Origin: Halobacterium bonnevillei
GTDB taxonomy: Archaea > Halobacteriota > Halobacteria > Halobacteriales > Halobacteriaceae
DNA: 34,193 bases
Reading direction: 5' to 3'
Assembly (NCBI RefSeq): GCF_009831555.1
Contig: NZ_WUUU01000013.1
Location: forward strand, 1-34,193
Positions within the stretch are counted from its first letter, which is position 1. Every line of letters starts with the position of its first letter. Shown here one piece after another: positions 1 to 9,413 of the stretch. A program made the position numbers and the translations under genes. Under the pieces are notes generated by a model. It was not told the origin of the DNA. It saw only the letters and a list, made by a program, of their open reading frames with translations, and did not search any database.

Positions 1-147
1 CGCGTCCCACGTCGCCTCGCCGTCCTCGGACGCAGCGGCTTCGGCTTCGAGGCGCGCGATGTGCGCGCTGACGGCGGCCGCGATGGCCGCGGCCTCCTCG
101 TCGCTGGCGTCGTCCGGGACGTCGATGTCGTAGTCGGGCACAGCCAT
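1..147 (-). CDS. acyl-CoA carboxylase epsilon-like small subunit (PccX-like), 3' partial
   Basis: Starts [20 protein letters not shown] and stays open for 49 codons to the window edge, so only the N-terminal part is seen. The ATG (147-145) overlaps the TGA of the upstream carboxyltransferase gene as TGATG, which implies translational coupling. The acidic start followed by an alanine-rich helix with EEAAAIAAAVSAHI resembles the small third subunit that accompanies biotin-dependent carboxylases in actinobacteria (ACC epsilon) and haloarchaea (PccX). Known role: it helps assemble or activate the carboxylase complex. The identification rests on position and short similarity; the diagnostic C-terminal part lies outside the window. 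Confidence 0.72.
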   Translation of the reverse strand, partial: MAVPDYDIDVPDDASDEEAAAIAAAVSAHIARLEAEAAASEDGEATWDA

Positions 148-1697
148 CACAGCGGAATGTTGCCGTGTTTCTTGTCGGGGGTGTCCTCGCGCTTCGACGC
201 GAGCATCTCCAGGTCCGCGATGAGCCGTGGCCGGGTCTCCGTCGGCTCGATGACGGCGTCGAGGTAGCCGCGGTCGGCGGCCGTGTACGGGTTCGCGAAC
301 TCCTCGCGGTACTCGTCGATGAGCTGCTCGCGGAGCTCGTCGGGATCGTCGGCGGCCTCGAGTTCGTCGCGGTAGAGCACGTTCACCGCGCCCTTCGGCC
401 CCATCACCGCGATTTCGGCGGTCGGCCACGCGTAGTTGACGTCCGCGCCGATGTGCTTGGACGCCATCACGTCGTACGCGCCGCCGTAGGCCTTCCGCGT
501 GATGACCGTGAGCAGCGGCACCGACGCCTCGCTGTACGCGTACAGGAGTTTCGCGCCGTGCCGGATGATGCCGTTGTGCTCCTGGTCGGTGCCCGGCAGG
601 AAGCCGGGGACGTCCACGAACGTCAGGATCGGGATGTTGAACGAGTCGCAGAAGCGCACGAACCGGCTGCCCTTCTCCGAGGCGGCGATGTTCAGCGTGC
701 CGGCGTTCACGCGTGGCTGGTTCGCGACGACGCCGACCGACCGGCCGTCGAGGCGCGCGAACCCGACGACGAGGTTCTTCGCGAAGTTCTCCTGGACCTC
801 GAAGTACGAGCCCTCGTCGACGACGCTGTCGATGACGTCGGTCATGTCGTAGGGTTTCCGGGGCTGGTCCGGGACGATGGACTTCAGGGCGTCGTCGCGG
901 CGCTCGGGGTCGTCCCACGGTTCGACCCGCGGCGGGTCCTCGACGTTGTTCTGGGGGAGATAGGACAGCAGGCGCTTGATCTGGTCGAGGGCCTGCTCCT
1001 CGCTGTCGCAGGCGAAGTGCGCGACGCCGGACTCCGAGGAGTGGGTGGTCGCGCCGCCGAGTTCCTCGAACCCGACTTCCTCGCCGGTGACCGTCTTGAT
1101 GACGTCGGGCCCGGTGATGAACATGTGGCTGGTGTCTTTCACCATGAAGACGAAGTCCGTGATGGCCGGCGAGTACACCGCGCCGCCCGCACACGGCCCC
1201 ATGATGGCGGAAATCTGGGGGACGACGCCGCTGGCTTTCTCGTTGCGCGTGAAGATTTCGGCGTACCCGCCGAGGGCGTCGACGCCCTCCTGGATGCGGG
1301 CGCCCGCCGAATCGTTCAGCCCGACGACGGGCGCGCCGACTTCCATCGCCTTGTCCATCACTTTCGTGACCTTCTCCGCGAACACCTCGCCGAGGCTCCC
1401 GCCGAAGACGGTGAAGTCGTGGGCGAACACGAACACCGTGCGGCCGTCGACTTCGCCGTAGCCCGTGACCACGCCGTCGCCGGGAATCTGTTGTTCCTCC
1501 ATGCCGAAGTTGTGGCTCCGGTGGGTGCGCAACTGGTCGAACTCGTTGAACGTGCCGTCGTCGAGGAAGTAGTCGATGCGCTCCCGGGCGGTCAGCTTCC
1601 CCTTGTCGTGTTGGGACTCGATTCGGTCCTCGCCGCCGCCGAGGAGTGCGCGCTCGGTCTTCTCGCGCAGTTCCTCGATGCGCTCTTCCATCGTCAT
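147..1697 (-). CDS. pccB: propionyl-CoA/acyl-CoA carboxylase, carboxyltransferase subunit
   Basis: About 516 residues from the chosen ATG at 1697 ([13 protein letters not shown]), the usual size of PccB/MmdA proteins. An upstream in-frame start at 1730 would add 11 residues not typical of the family and would sit on the TTTT-containing promoter-like stretch. The N-terminal half holds [11 protein letters not shown] and [20 protein letters not shown], which form the first crotonase-like lobe and oxyanion hole. The C-terminal half holds [14 protein letters not shown], the biotin/acyl-CoA pocket, and [16 protein letters not shown]. It transfers CO2 from carboxybiotin to propionyl-CoA (or acetyl-CoA) to give (S)-methylmalonyl-CoA (or malonyl-CoA). 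The downstream gene is the small epsilon-like subunit. The biotin carboxylase/BCCP subunit is not in the window. MmdA of sodium-pumping decarboxylases is the alternative reading, but the PccX-like neighbour favours carboxylase. Confidence 0.93.
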   Translation of the reverse strand: MTMEERIEELREKTERALLGGGEDRIESQHDKGKLTARERIDYFLDDGTFNEFDQLRTHRSHNFGMEEQQIPGDGVVTGYGEVDGRTVFVFAHDFTVFGGSLGEVFAEKVTKVMDKAMEVGAPVVGLNDSAGARIQEGVDALGGYAEIFTRNEKASGVVPQISAIMGPCAGGAVYSPAITDFVFMVKDTSHMFITGPDVIKTVTGEEVGFEELGGATTHSSESGVAHFACDSEEQALDQIKRLLSYLPQNNVEDPPRVEPWDDPERRDDALKSIVPDQPRKPYDMTDVIDSVVDEGSYFEVQENFAKNLVVGFARLDGRSVGVVANQPRVNAGTLNIAASEKGSRFVRFCDSFNIPILTFVDVPGFLPGTDQEHNGIIRHGAKLLYAYSEASVPLLTVITRKAYGGAYDVMASKHIGADVNYAWPTAEIAVMGPKGAVNVLYRDELEAADDPDELREQLIDEYREEFANPYTAADRGYLDAVIEPTETRPRLIADLEMLASKREDTPDKKHGNIPL

Positions 1698-1889
1698 CTG
1701 ATTGTGCGTCGTTTCCCCCACCGACGGCAAAAGGATTCCGAGACGCAGAGGTGTGGCCGTCCCGACACTCGAATTGTGGTGATGGCAGTCGACCCCAGCG
1801 CCGTGGCTGCAGTCACTCCCAGACGGACTCTGTTCGAGCCGCGGGGTAGAGCTCCTCGGCAGTGTACCGTTCGATAGACGGGAACATCG

Positions 1890-2273
1890 TCAGCCGTCGT
1901 TCCGGCGGACGAAGTTCGAGCAGAGGACGGTCGCGTCGTCGCTGAACTGGGAGATTGCGTGTCTGCACGCGCCACACGGCGTCGTCACGCGGTCGTCGGC
2001 GTCCGGGACGGGGCCGGCGACCAGAACCGTATCCAGCGACGTCGACTCCGTCTCCGCGTGCTGCATGTTCGCGATTGCGTGGCGTTCCGCGCAGCAGTCG
2101 GCCTGGGTCATCGACGTCTCCAGGGGCGTCCCCTCGTAGACGGTCCCCGTCTCCGAGCGAACGAACGCGTAGAGTTTGTCGACGTGGCCGGCGGCCCGGC
2201 GTTTGCGAGCGTGGTCGCGGATGCGACCGCGCGCTTCGTCGACGAACTCGCGTTCGGTGGCAGACAGCTCCAT
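1890..2273 (-). CDS. cdd: cytidine deaminase family protein
   Basis: 127 residues, the size of tetrameric cytidine deaminases. The zinc site is visible: CCAERHAIANMQ (Cys-Ala-Glu, with the catalytic proton-shuttling Glu) near residues 61-72, and PCGACRHAISQF (PCxxC) near residues 99-110. The family hydrolyses cytidine or deoxycytidine to uridine plus ammonia for pyrimidine salvage; the related blasticidin-S deaminases share the fold. The start at 2273 (MELSATEREFVDEAR) gives a normal N-terminal helix. It is a single gene facing left, 70 nt from the end of the neighbouring transporter. The 192 nt between its stop and pccB contain nothing else I can identify. Confidence 0.9.
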   Translation of the reverse strand: MELSATEREFVDEARGRIRDHARKRRAAGHVDKLYAFVRSETGTVYEGTPLETSMTQADCCAERHAIANMQHAETESTSLDTVLVAGPVPDADDRVTTPCGACRHAISQFSDDATVLCSNFVRRNDG

Positions 2274-2343
2274 GGCGCCAGGTACCTGCGGGATAGCAAG
2301 TGTTTTCGGGTGCTGCGGACCGTCGACAGGAACCGCCCGATGG

Positions 2344-3777
2344 TTACAGTACAGACCGCGACCGCCGGAGGCCGAGGAACGAGACGACCGCGACGACGGC
2401 GGTGACGACGAGGAGGATGCGTGTCGGGCCGAGCGTGACGCCGAGCAGCGACAGCGGACCGACCGCGACGCCGGCCGCGTCCGCGAGCCCGGAGACGAAC
2501 GTGAAGATGAGGAACACGGGGATGAACACGCCGACGGCGTACAGCCACGGCGTCGCCAACGAACGGGCGAGGGGGCCGCTGCCGCCCTGCAGTTCCGTGA
2601 CGGCGTCCGCGCCCAGCACCCACCCGGCGAACAGCATGAAGCCGACGAGGCCGCCGGTCAGCAGAAGGTCCACGAGCGTTCCGGCGACGAAGCCGAAGAC
2701 CCCCTGGTCGAGCGCGCAGACGGCGCCCGTCACGGCGAACACGCCGGTGAGTCCGCCCACCGCGGCCCGCCGCGAGAGGCCGTACTCGTCGACGAGGAAC
2801 GAGACGGGAATCTCCAGCATGGAAATCGACGAGGACAGCGCGGCGAGGACGACGACGCCGAAGAAGACGACGCCGACGACCTGGCCGTAGGGGAGCGCGG
2901 CGAACGCGCTCGCGAGACTGACGAACAGCGCGCCCGGCCCGCCGCCGCCTGCGCCGACGCCGAGCGCGAACAGGATCGGGAAGACGACGACGCCCGCGAG
3001 CACGCCGACGAACGTGTTGAGCACGGCGATGGCGGTGCCGTCGGCGGCCAGCGAGCGGTCCTCGCCGAGGTACGAGGCGTACGTCAACATGGTCCCGGCG
3101 CCGAGCGAGAGCGTGAACAGCGCCTGGCCGGCGGCCGCCGGGAGGATGTTCAGGAAGTTCGCCTGCAGGAACGCGATGTCGGGGGCGAGGTAGAACGCGA
3201 CGCCCTCGCTGGCGCCGTCGAGCGTGACGCCCCAGGCGGCGAGCGCGAGCAGCAACACGACGATGGCGGGCATCATGAGTTTGGTCGCGCGCTCGATGCC
3301 GCGTCGAACTCCGCGCAGGACGATCAGCGCGGTCACGCCGAGGAACAGGAGGTGGAAGCCGACGGCTTCGACGCCGTAGTTGATGCTCTCGAAGTACGCG
3401 CCCGGCGCGGCGAAGTACGCGCCCGTGAAACTCCCGGCGAAGTACCGGAGGATCCACCCGCCGACAACGCTGTAGAACGAGAGCAAGATGACGGCCGTGA
3501 CGACGAACACGTGGCCGAACGCGGACCACGCCGACGACTCGGAGAGGTCCGAGAGCGCGCCCACGGGGTTGCGCCTGGAGCGCCGGCCGATGACGAACTC
3601 CGCCAGCAGGCCGGGGACGCCGACCAGCAGGACGACGCCGAGGTAGACGAGGAGGAACGCCGCGCCGCCGTTGTCGCTGGTCATCCACGGGAACCGCCAG
3701 AGGTTCCCGAGGCCGACGGCAGACCCGACGGCCGCGAGGATGAACCCGATTCGCGTCTGCCAGGACTCGCGTGTCAT
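2344..3777 (-). CDS. sodium-dependent transporter, NSS/SNF family (copy 1)
   Basis: About 477 residues of mostly hydrophobic sequence, consistent with a LeuT-type 11-12-helix transporter. TM1 carries the family signature GFILAAVGSAVGLGNLWRFP followed by NGGAAFLLVYL, where the unwound helix contributes to the Na+ and substrate sites. The next helix ends with EFVIGRRSRRNP, and TM6-TM8 segments such as LFTLSLGAGTMLTYASYL are also recognisable. Homologues couple Na+ entry to uptake of amino acids or related compounds; the substrate cannot be told from sequence. The ATG at 3777 is preferred over a GTG two codons upstream. It lies downstream of a close paralogue on the same strand with 139 nt between them. 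Confidence 0.92.
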   Translation of the reverse strand: MTRESWQTRIGFILAAVGSAVGLGNLWRFPWMTSDNGGAAFLLVYLGVVLLVGVPGLLAEFVIGRRSRRNPVGALSDLSESSAWSAFGHVFVVTAVILLSFYSVVGGWILRYFAGSFTGAYFAAPGAYFESINYGVEAVGFHLLFLGVTALIVLRGVRRGIERATKLMMPAIVVLLLALAAWGVTLDGASEGVAFYLAPDIAFLQANFLNILPAAAGQALFTLSLGAGTMLTYASYLGEDRSLAADGTAIAVLNTFVGVLAGVVVFPILFALGVGAGGGGPGALFVSLASAFAALPYGQVVGVVFFGVVVLAALSSSISMLEIPVSFLVDEYGLSRRAAVGGLTGVFAVTGAVCALDQGVFGFVAGTLVDLLLTGGLVGFMLFAGWVLGADAVTELQGGSGPLARSLATPWLYAVGVFIPVFLIFTFVSGLADAAGVAVGPLSLLGVTLGPTRILLVVTAVVAVVSFLGLRRSRSVL

Positions 3778-3916
3778 TGCCACAGCGTAGCAACCTCCCG
3801 CATTTGAGCGTTGCGACCGAGGAACAGTCAGCCGCCAGAATTGTCGGCGTAACGCGCCTGAAAATACGTTATGGAATTTCGATTCGTGGGGCAGTTCGGC
3901 GTTTTGTCGAGGATTC

Positions 3917-5260
3917 CTAGGCGAGAATCACCGCGGACTCCAGAATCTGGGCCTTGATCAGCAGGTCCTGGATACCGAGGACGAGCGTGAGGCCGATGCC
4001 GACGGGGATGACGACCCGCACCCACCAGAGCCACAGCGTGACGAAGCCGCCGCCCAGGGAGGTCCCCATGCCGAGTTCCTCCGAGGCGGAGTCGAACGCC
4101 ACCCAGCCGACGAACAGCGCGAACAGCAACACGACGAACGGGAGCAGGAAGCTGAACACGACGTCGTTGTACCAGCCGAGCGTCCCGGTGTCGAGCGCCG
4201 TCGGGACCCCGAGCGCGAAGATGGCCGCACCGAGTCCGGTCGCGACGGTCCGGCGGCTGTAGTCGTAGTTGTCGACGACGTACGACGTCGGCGTCTCGAG
4301 GAGGCTGATGGCGCTGGAGAGCGCTGCCAGCAGCAGTACGAAGAAGAACGCGGCGCCGAGCAGTGCGCCGCCGGGGAGCTGGCCGAACGCGCCGGCGAGG
4401 CTGACGAACGCCGTGCCGACGCCGCCGGAACCGGGTTCGACGCCGATGGCGAACAGCACCGGGAAGACGACGAAGCCGGCCAGCAGCGCGACGAGCGTGT
4501 TGATGACGACGATGGCGCCGCCGTCAGCCGGAAGGCTGTCGTCGCGTCCGAGGTACGAGGCGTACGCGATCATCACGCTGAACCCGAGTGACAGCGTGAA
4601 GAACGCCTGCCCGACTGCGGACGGAACGATGGTCGCGATGTTCTCGGAGAGGTACTGGAAGTCCGGCGAGAGGTAGTACTCGTAGCCGGCGGCCGCGCCG
4701 TCGAGCGTGAACCCCCAGACGGCGAGGCCGAGGAGCAACACGAGAATCGCCGGAATCATCACCTTGGTCGCGCGCTCGATGCCGCTCTGGACGCCGAACG
4801 CGACGATTGCGACGGTGACGGCCATGAAGACGGCGTGCGTGCCGACGGCCAGGGGGCCCGCAGACACCGACTCGAAGAACGTGCCCGCTTCACCGAAGTA
4901 CGCGCCGGTGGCGCTCCCGGCGATGTAGCTGAGCACCCAGCCGCCGATGACGCTGTAGAACGCGAGAGTCACCACGGACCCGATGACGCCGAGCGCGCCG
5001 GCGAACGACCAGTTCCCGAAGCCGAGTTCCCTGAACGCCGAAATCGGGTTCTGTTTGCTCCGGCGGCCGATGACGAACTCCATCAGCATTGCCGGGAAAC
5101 CGAACAGGAAGACGATCGCGAGGTAGACGACGAGGAACGCCGCGCCGCCGTTCGAGCCCGTCTGGAACGGGAACGACCAGATGTTCCCGAGTCCGACGGC
5201 GCTCCCAACGGCGGCGAAGATGAATCCGACCCTCGTGGTCCACGTTTCTCGTTCTGCCAT
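3917..5260 (-). CDS. sodium-dependent transporter, NSS/SNF family (copy 2)
   Basis: 447 residues, paralogous to the next gene on the same strand. TM1 reads GFIFAAVGSAVGLGNIWSFP then NGGAAFLVVYLAIVFL, the hallmark of LeuT-fold Na+:amino-acid symporters. The segment AFFTLSLGFSVMIAYASYLG matches the conserved TM6-7 region. The protein ends soon after a late helix near VRVVIPVGIGLTLVLGI and is shorter than its paralogue. It is an integral membrane protein that should move a small organic solute with Na+. A TATA-like run (TTATTTTTAAC on the minus strand, 5300-5290) lies 30-40 nt before the ATG, consistent with its own promoter and a very short leader. Tandem NSS paralogues may differ in substrate. 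Confidence 0.92.
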   Translation of the reverse strand: MAERETWTTRVGFIFAAVGSAVGLGNIWSFPFQTGSNGGAAFLVVYLAIVFLFGFPAMLMEFVIGRRSKQNPISAFRELGFGNWSFAGALGVIGSVVTLAFYSVIGGWVLSYIAGSATGAYFGEAGTFFESVSAGPLAVGTHAVFMAVTVAIVAFGVQSGIERATKVMIPAILVLLLGLAVWGFTLDGAAAGYEYYLSPDFQYLSENIATIVPSAVGQAFFTLSLGFSVMIAYASYLGRDDSLPADGGAIVVINTLVALLAGFVVFPVLFAIGVEPGSGGVGTAFVSLAGAFGQLPGGALLGAAFFFVLLLAALSSAISLLETPTSYVVDNYDYSRRTVATGLGAAIFALGVPTALDTGTLGWYNDVVFSFLLPFVVLLFALFVGWVAFDSASEELGMGTSLGGGFVTLWLWWVRVVIPVGIGLTLVLGIQDLLIKAQILESAVILA

Positions 5261-5289
5261 GGTCTATCACGGCATACCAGGGGAGTCAG

Positions 5290-5300
5290 TTAAAAATAAT
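5290..5300 (-). promoter_or_regulatory. TATA-like box for the NSS transporter copy 2
   Basis: The minus strand reads ATTATTTTTAA, an AT-only run in GC-rich surroundings, 30-40 nt upstream of the ATG at 5260. This spacing fits an archaeal TATA box with a short leader. Not tested. Confidence 0.55.
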
Positions 5301-5394
5301 TCGGATTCGTAGCTATAACCTCTGCAACAAGAACTGAGGGCGGCTGCAGAGGGACAATCTGGGTGCGTATTTCAACTGTGTGACCGGCCGCGAG

Positions 5395-6099
5395 TCAGGC
5401 CTCGCCGTAGACCGGGACCGCGGCGCCGCTGGTCGGCGGCGTCGCGTCCGACGCCAGCGACAGCACGACGCGAGCGATGTCCGCGGGGTCGACCCACGAG
5501 TCGTGGTCCGCGTCGGGCAGCATCTCGCGGTTCGCGGGCGTGTCGATGACCGACGGCATCACGGCGTTCGCGCGCACCTGGCCCCTGTTCTCCGCTGCGA
5601 TCGTCTCCGTGAGCAGGCGCACGCCGGCCTTCGACGCGCGGTACGGCCCGTCGCCCTCGCCGCCTTCCAGGGACGCGCGCGCAGATACGGAGACGATGGC
5701 GCCCGACGAGTCCCGAAGGTGCGGGATCGCGTGCTTGCTCGCGAGGAACATCGTCTTCAGGTTCACGTCGAACACCGTGTCGAAGGTCTCGACGTCCGTC
5801 TCGTCGATCGGGCTCCCGCCCTTCCACATCCCGGCGACGTTGCAGAGGCACTCGAGGCTCCCGTGCGCGTCGACGACGGCGTTCACGACGCGGTCGGCCG
5901 CGTCCTCGTCGGTGAGGTCGCCCCGGTAGAACGCGACCTCGCCGCGGTCGAGTTCGGTGTCCTCGCCCGGTTCCACGACGTCAGTGCCACAGACAGTCGC
6001 GCCCGCGTCCTGGAACGCGCGACACACCGCGCTGCCGAGCGCGCCCGACGCCCCGGTCACCAGCACGACGTCGCCGTCGAAGTCGAACTCCGCGTGCAT
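5395..6099 (-). CDS. SDR family NAD(P)-dependent oxidoreductase
   Basis: 234 residues from ATG at 6099 (MHAEFDFDGDVVLVTGASG). It is a classical short-chain dehydrogenase: cofactor motif TGASGALG at about residues 14-21, an Asp in TDVVEPG after strand 2 (suggesting NAD preference), CNVAG at the end of strand 4, SVSARAS at the catalytic Ser strand, and YRASK as the catalytic Tyr-x-x-x-Lys. The C-terminal MPSVIDTPANREM loop is the usual PG-motif region with the glycine replaced. It should oxidise or reduce an alcohol/carbonyl in the cytosol; the substrate is unknown. Longer in-frame starts exist upstream but lack family similarity and would run into the divergent gene's promoter. Confidence 0.92.
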   Translation of the reverse strand: MHAEFDFDGDVVLVTGASGALGSAVCRAFQDAGATVCGTDVVEPGEDTELDRGEVAFYRGDLTDEDAADRVVNAVVDAHGSLECLCNVAGMWKGGSPIDETDVETFDTVFDVNLKTMFLASKHAIPHLRDSSGAIVSVSARASLEGGEGDGPYRASKAGVRLLTETIAAENRGQVRANAVMPSVIDTPANREMLPDADHDSWVDPADIARVVLSLASDATPPTSGAAVPVYGEA

Positions 6100-6187
6100 A
6101 CCACTCACACGGACCGCCAGCACCGTAAACGTACCCGGCGGCCCGGCCGAACAACTCAGATCGACTACAGAACTGCGCTCCTGCAGC

Positions 6188-6195
6188 CTTTTAAG
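6188..6195 (+). promoter_or_regulatory. TATA box for the DUF1648-like gene
   Basis: CTTTTAAG centred about 28 nt before the ATG at 6220 is a near-ideal haloarchaeal TATA position for a leaderless transcript. Confidence 0.65.
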
Positions 6196-6219
6196 TGTCG
6201 GACCCACGCAGTTGACGGC

Positions 6220-6858
6220 ATGAACGCCGACAGTCGCCTCGCGGTCGGCGGCGGTCTCCTGGTCGCGCTCACGGCCGCCGTCAGCGTCCTCGCGTACCCC
6301 GAGATGCCCGCCGAGATGGCGACCCACTGGAACGCCAGCGGCGACGTCGACGGCACGATGTCACGAACGCTCGCCCTGTCACTGTTGCCCGCGCTCACCG
6401 CGCTCACACTCGGGTTCTTCCTGGCCTTGCCACGCATCGACCCGCGCAACGACTACGAGTCGTTCCGGTTCGCGTACGACGCGCTGGCTCTCACGACGCT
6501 CGGCTTCCTCGCGTACGTCCACGCGGTCGTCGTGCTCGTCAACGCCAGCTACGACCTCGGCGTGCTCCAGGCGCTGGCCCCCGCTCTCGGCGGCATCTAC
6601 GTCGTCGCCGGCTACGTCACGGAGCGCGCGGAGCAGAACTGGTTCGTCGGCGTGCGCACCCCGTGGACCCTCGAAGACGAGGACGTCTGGCGACAGACGA
6701 ACGACGCCGTCGGCACCCTCCTGAAGCTGGGCGGGGTCGTCGCCGCGGCCGGATTCTTCCGCCCCGCGTACGCGCTCGTCCTCGTCGTCGTCCCAGTCGT
6801 CGCGGTGGCCGTGGGTTCGGTCGCGTACTCCTATCACCTCTACGAGCGCGCGACCTGA
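6220..6858 (+). CDS. DUF1648 / SdpI-like membrane protein
   Basis: 212 residues. The N-terminal MNADSRLAVGGGLLVALTAA is a membrane helix. It is followed by YPEMPAEMATHWNASGDVDG, the DUF1648 signature (P-x-x-x-x-x-H-[WF]-x-x-x-G). Further hydrophobic segments lie near residues 55-70, 95-112, 120-135, 170-185 and 188-203. The segment NWFVGVRTPWTLEDEDVWRQTN is the SdpI-type loop (VGxRTPWTL and W-x-x-T-[NH]). SdpI in Bacillus gives immunity to the SdpC toxin; most archaeal homologues have no assigned role. It is monocistronic and divergent from the SDR gene, with a good TATA box. I infer a polytopic membrane protein of unknown function. Confidence 0.85.
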   Translation: MNADSRLAVGGGLLVALTAAVSVLAYPEMPAEMATHWNASGDVDGTMSRTLALSLLPALTALTLGFFLALPRIDPRNDYESFRFAYDALALTTLGFLAYVHAVVVLVNASYDLGVLQALAPALGGIYVVAGYVTERAEQNWFVGVRTPWTLEDEDVWRQTNDAVGTLLKLGGVVAAAGFFRPAYALVLVVVPVVAVAVGSVAYSYHLYERAT

Positions 6859-7009
6859 CCCCCGACCAGGGACTGCGGGCGCCAGCCGGCGCGCGCTGCG
6901 GTCGGCGCTCAGGGCCGCTCTCGTCGTTCTGGCCGATGGGAGCGACGCTGGCGAAACGGGCACGAATGGTGGCCTTTATGCGAACAGCGAACAGCCTTTC
7001 GAGTGCAAA

Positions 7010-8158
7010 ATGAAGCTCCACGAGTACCAGGCGAAGCAAGTCTTCGCCGAGGCGGGTATCCCGACCCCAGGGTCGGCGCTCGCCACGTCCGTCGACGAGG
7101 TCGTCGAGGTCGCCGAGGACCTCGGCTACCCCGTCGCAGTGAAAGCGCAGGTACACGTCGGCGGCCGCGGAAAGGCCGGCGGCATCAAACTCGTCGAAGA
7201 CGCTGACGAGGCCCGGGAGGCCGCCGAGTCCATCCTCGGCATGGACCTCAAGGGCTACACCGTCGAGAAGGTCCTCGTCGAGGAAGCCGTCGACTTCACG
7301 AACGAACTGTACGTCGGCGTGACGATGGACCGCGGCGAGGGCAAGCCCGTCGTGATGGTCTCCGAGCGCGGCGGCGTGGACATCGAACAGGTCGCAGAGA
7401 AGGACCCCGAAGCGATCGTCCGCGAGCACGTCGACCCCGCGTTCGGCCTGCACCCCTACCAGGCCCGGAAAGCGGTCTACGACGCCGGCATCCCGCAGTC
7501 GGTCGCCCGCGACGTCGCGAGCGTCGTCTCGACGCTGTACGACCTCTTCGAGGAGCGCGACGGCAGCGACGTCGAGATCAACCCGCTGATGGTCACCAGC
7601 GACGACGACGTCGTCGCGGCGGACGCAGTGATGAACATCGACGAGGACGCGCTGTTCCGGCAGCCCGAGCTGGCGGAGATGGAGGAGGAAGCCGCCGAGG
7701 ACGACCTGGAAGCCAAAGCCAACGAGTACGGCTTCGACTACGTGCGCCTCGACGGCAACACTGGCATCATCGGGAACGGCGCCGGTCTCGTGATGACGAC
7801 GCTGGACCTCGTGGACTACTACGGCGGCGAGCCCGCGAACTTCCTGGACATCGGGGGCGGCGCGAAAGCCGAACGCGTCACGAACGCCCTGGACATGGTG
7901 TTCAGCGACGAGAACGTCGACAGCGTCGTGTTCAACATCTTCGGCGGCATCACCCGCGGCGACGAGGTCGCGAAGGGCATCAACGCCGCGCTCGAACAGT
8001 TCGACGAGATTCCGAAACCGGTCGTCGTCCGCCTCGCCGGCACGAACGCCGCGGAGGGCCGCGAAATCCTGAACGACGACCTCGTCACCGTCGAGGAAAC
8101 GCTCGAGGGCGCCGTGCAGCGCGCCGTCGAATTCGCGAACGAGGAGGCAGACCAATGA
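7010..8158 (+). CDS. sucC: succinyl-CoA synthetase (ADP-forming), beta subunit
   Basis: 382 residues, normal for SucC. It starts [21 protein letters not shown], the conserved N-terminus of the ATP-grasp domain. [20 protein letters not shown] is the nucleotide-binding glycine-rich strand. [10 protein letters not shown] is the metal-binding ATP-grasp strand near residue 190. [20 protein letters not shown] followed by [14 protein letters not shown] opens the C-terminal ligase-CoA domain. With SucD it interconverts succinyl-CoA plus ADP and Pi with succinate, ATP and CoA in the TCA cycle. It overlaps sucD by ATGA (8155-8158), so the subunits should be translated in equal amounts. A TTTATG box at 6975-6980 sits about 32 nt before the start. 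Confidence 0.97.
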   Translation: MKLHEYQAKQVFAEAGIPTPGSALATSVDEVVEVAEDLGYPVAVKAQVHVGGRGKAGGIKLVEDADEAREAAESILGMDLKGYTVEKVLVEEAVDFTNELYVGVTMDRGEGKPVVMVSERGGVDIEQVAEKDPEAIVREHVDPAFGLHPYQARKAVYDAGIPQSVARDVASVVSTLYDLFEERDGSDVEINPLMVTSDDDVVAADAVMNIDEDALFRQPELAEMEEEAAEDDLEAKANEYGFDYVRLDGNTGIIGNGAGLVMTTLDLVDYYGGEPANFLDIGGGAKAERVTNALDMVFSDENVDSVVFNIFGGITRGDEVAKGINAALEQFDEIPKPVVVRLAGTNAAEGREILNDDLVTVEETLEGAVQRAVEFANEEADQ

Positions 8159-9024
8159 GTATTCTAGTCGACGACGACACCCGCGTCGTGGTGCAGGGCA
8201 TCACGGGCGGGGAAGGAAAGTTCCACGCCGAACAGATGATCGAGTACGGGACGAACGTCGTCGCGGGCGCGGTCCCCGGCAAGGGCGGCCAGGAGGTCGG
8301 CGGCGTTCCCGTCTACGACACCGTCGACCAGGCCGTCGAGGCCGAGGACGCCGACGCGTCGGTCGTGTTCGTCCCGCCGGCGTTCGCGGCGGACGCCATC
8401 TTCGAGGGCCTCGACACCGACCTCGACCTCGTGGTCGCCATCACGGAGGGCATCCCCACCCAGGACATGGCGAAGGTGTACAAGCGCCTCACCGAGGTCG
8501 ACACCCGCCTCATCGGGCCGAACTGCCCGGGCATCATCACGCCCGGCGAGGCGAAACTCGGCATCCTCCCCGGCAACATCTTCGAGTCCGGGAACGTCGG
8601 CCTCGTCTCGCGGTCCGGCACCCTGACCTACCAGGTGGTCGACTCCCTCACGTCGCGTGGCATCGGGCAGACCACCGCCATCGGCATCGGCGGCGACCCC
8701 ATCATCGGGACGGACTTCATCGGCGCCCTGGAGCTGTTCGAGAACGACCCGGACACGCACGCGGTCGTTATGTGCGGCGAGATCGGCGGCGAGGACGAGG
8801 AGGAGGCCGCCGAGTACATCGCGCAGAACATGGACACGCCGGTCGCGGGCTTCATCGCGGGCCGCACCGCGCCGCCGGGCAAGCGCATGGGCCACGCGGG
8901 CGCCATCGTCTCCGGCAGCGGCACCGGCACCGCGGAGTCGAAGATCAACGCGCTGAACGACGCGGGCGTCCCCGTCGGCGACACACCCGAGGAGGTCGCC
9001 GACAGCATCGAGGACCTGCTGTAA
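8155..9024 (+). CDS. sucD: succinyl-CoA synthetase (ADP-forming), alpha subunit
   Basis: 289 residues, full length. The CoA-binding Rossmann domain starts [40 protein letters not shown] and [12 protein letters not shown] are diagnostic. The phosphohistidine is H247 within [11 protein letters not shown], preceded by [10 protein letters not shown]. It binds CoA and carries the phosphoryl group between succinyl phosphate and the nucleotide site on SucC. It is the second gene of a two-gene operon, with its ATG overlapping the sucC stop. Confidence 0.97.
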   Translation: MSILVDDDTRVVVQGITGGEGKFHAEQMIEYGTNVVAGAVPGKGGQEVGGVPVYDTVDQAVEAEDADASVVFVPPAFAADAIFEGLDTDLDLVVAITEGIPTQDMAKVYKRLTEVDTRLIGPNCPGIITPGEAKLGILPGNIFESGNVGLVSRSGTLTYQVVDSLTSRGIGQTTAIGIGGDPIIGTDFIGALELFENDPDTHAVVMCGEIGGEDEEEAAEYIAQNMDTPVAGFIAGRTAPPGKRMGHAGAIVSGSGTGTAESKINALNDAGVPVGDTPEEVADSIEDLL

Positions 9025-9329
9025 TCGACAGCAAGAACACCTGCTGACTCGGTGCGCAACCGGTTTTCGTAGCGCCCGACCACGTTCTCCGCGGCAGTTG
9101 CCGTTCGGTCGGGTCGAGCACAGCGTACGGACTCCACGACCAGATGGTGGTGCGCAGAAAGCGTGAGGACGGATGTGCAGGCCGCGGCACGCTCGGCTTC
9201 CCCGTGGACCGAGGTAGACGACCTGGCGTGTGAACGTTTGTCTCGCTCCGAGTTAGGTCCATCGGCCGCGGGAAAGATTTCTGGTTCGAGCGAATACCGT
9301 CCGTAGAACCGCAGCGAGACGACCTAAAT

Positions 9330-9359
9330 CGACGTAAACTCGGTTTAACCGACGTAAAC
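9330..9359. promoter_or_regulatory. paired CGACGTAAAC repeats with TAAAC/GTTTA inverted half-sites
   Basis: CGACGTAAAC occurs at 9330-9339 and again at 9350-9359, exactly 20 bp (two helical turns) apart. Between them lies CGGTTTAACC, whose GTTTA half is the inverse of TAAAC. The array is about 20-50 nt upstream of the TATA-like TTTATA (9381-9386) of the zinc-ribbon gene. This looks like a dimer-of-dimers operator. The rest of the 389-nt gap after sucD shows no gene that I can support. Confidence 0.45.
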
Positions 9360-9380
9360 CGTGGTCCACGGAGTTCCCGG

Positions 9381-9386
9381 TTTATA
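9381..9386 (+). promoter_or_regulatory. TATA box for the zinc-ribbon gene
   Basis: TTTATA lies 28-33 nt before the ATG at 9414 in otherwise GC-rich sequence, giving a leaderless or near-leaderless transcript. Confidence 0.6.
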
Positions 9387-9413
9387 CTTCCGTGGGTTGA
9401 CCAGTCAATCGCA

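Noticed and set aside
165-1877. Long open frame on the plus strand opposite pccB, and similar long frames opposite sucC, the kinase and other genes
   Set aside because: High third-position GC keeps antisense frames open. The products are Arg/Val-rich low-complexity sequence without family motifs, while the opposite strand encodes clear conserved proteins.
2108-3793. 561-codon Arg-rich frame overlapping the NSS transporter on the same strand
   Set aside because: It is a frame-shifted shadow of the transporter. It shows repetitive RRR/RGR composition and no membrane or domain signature.
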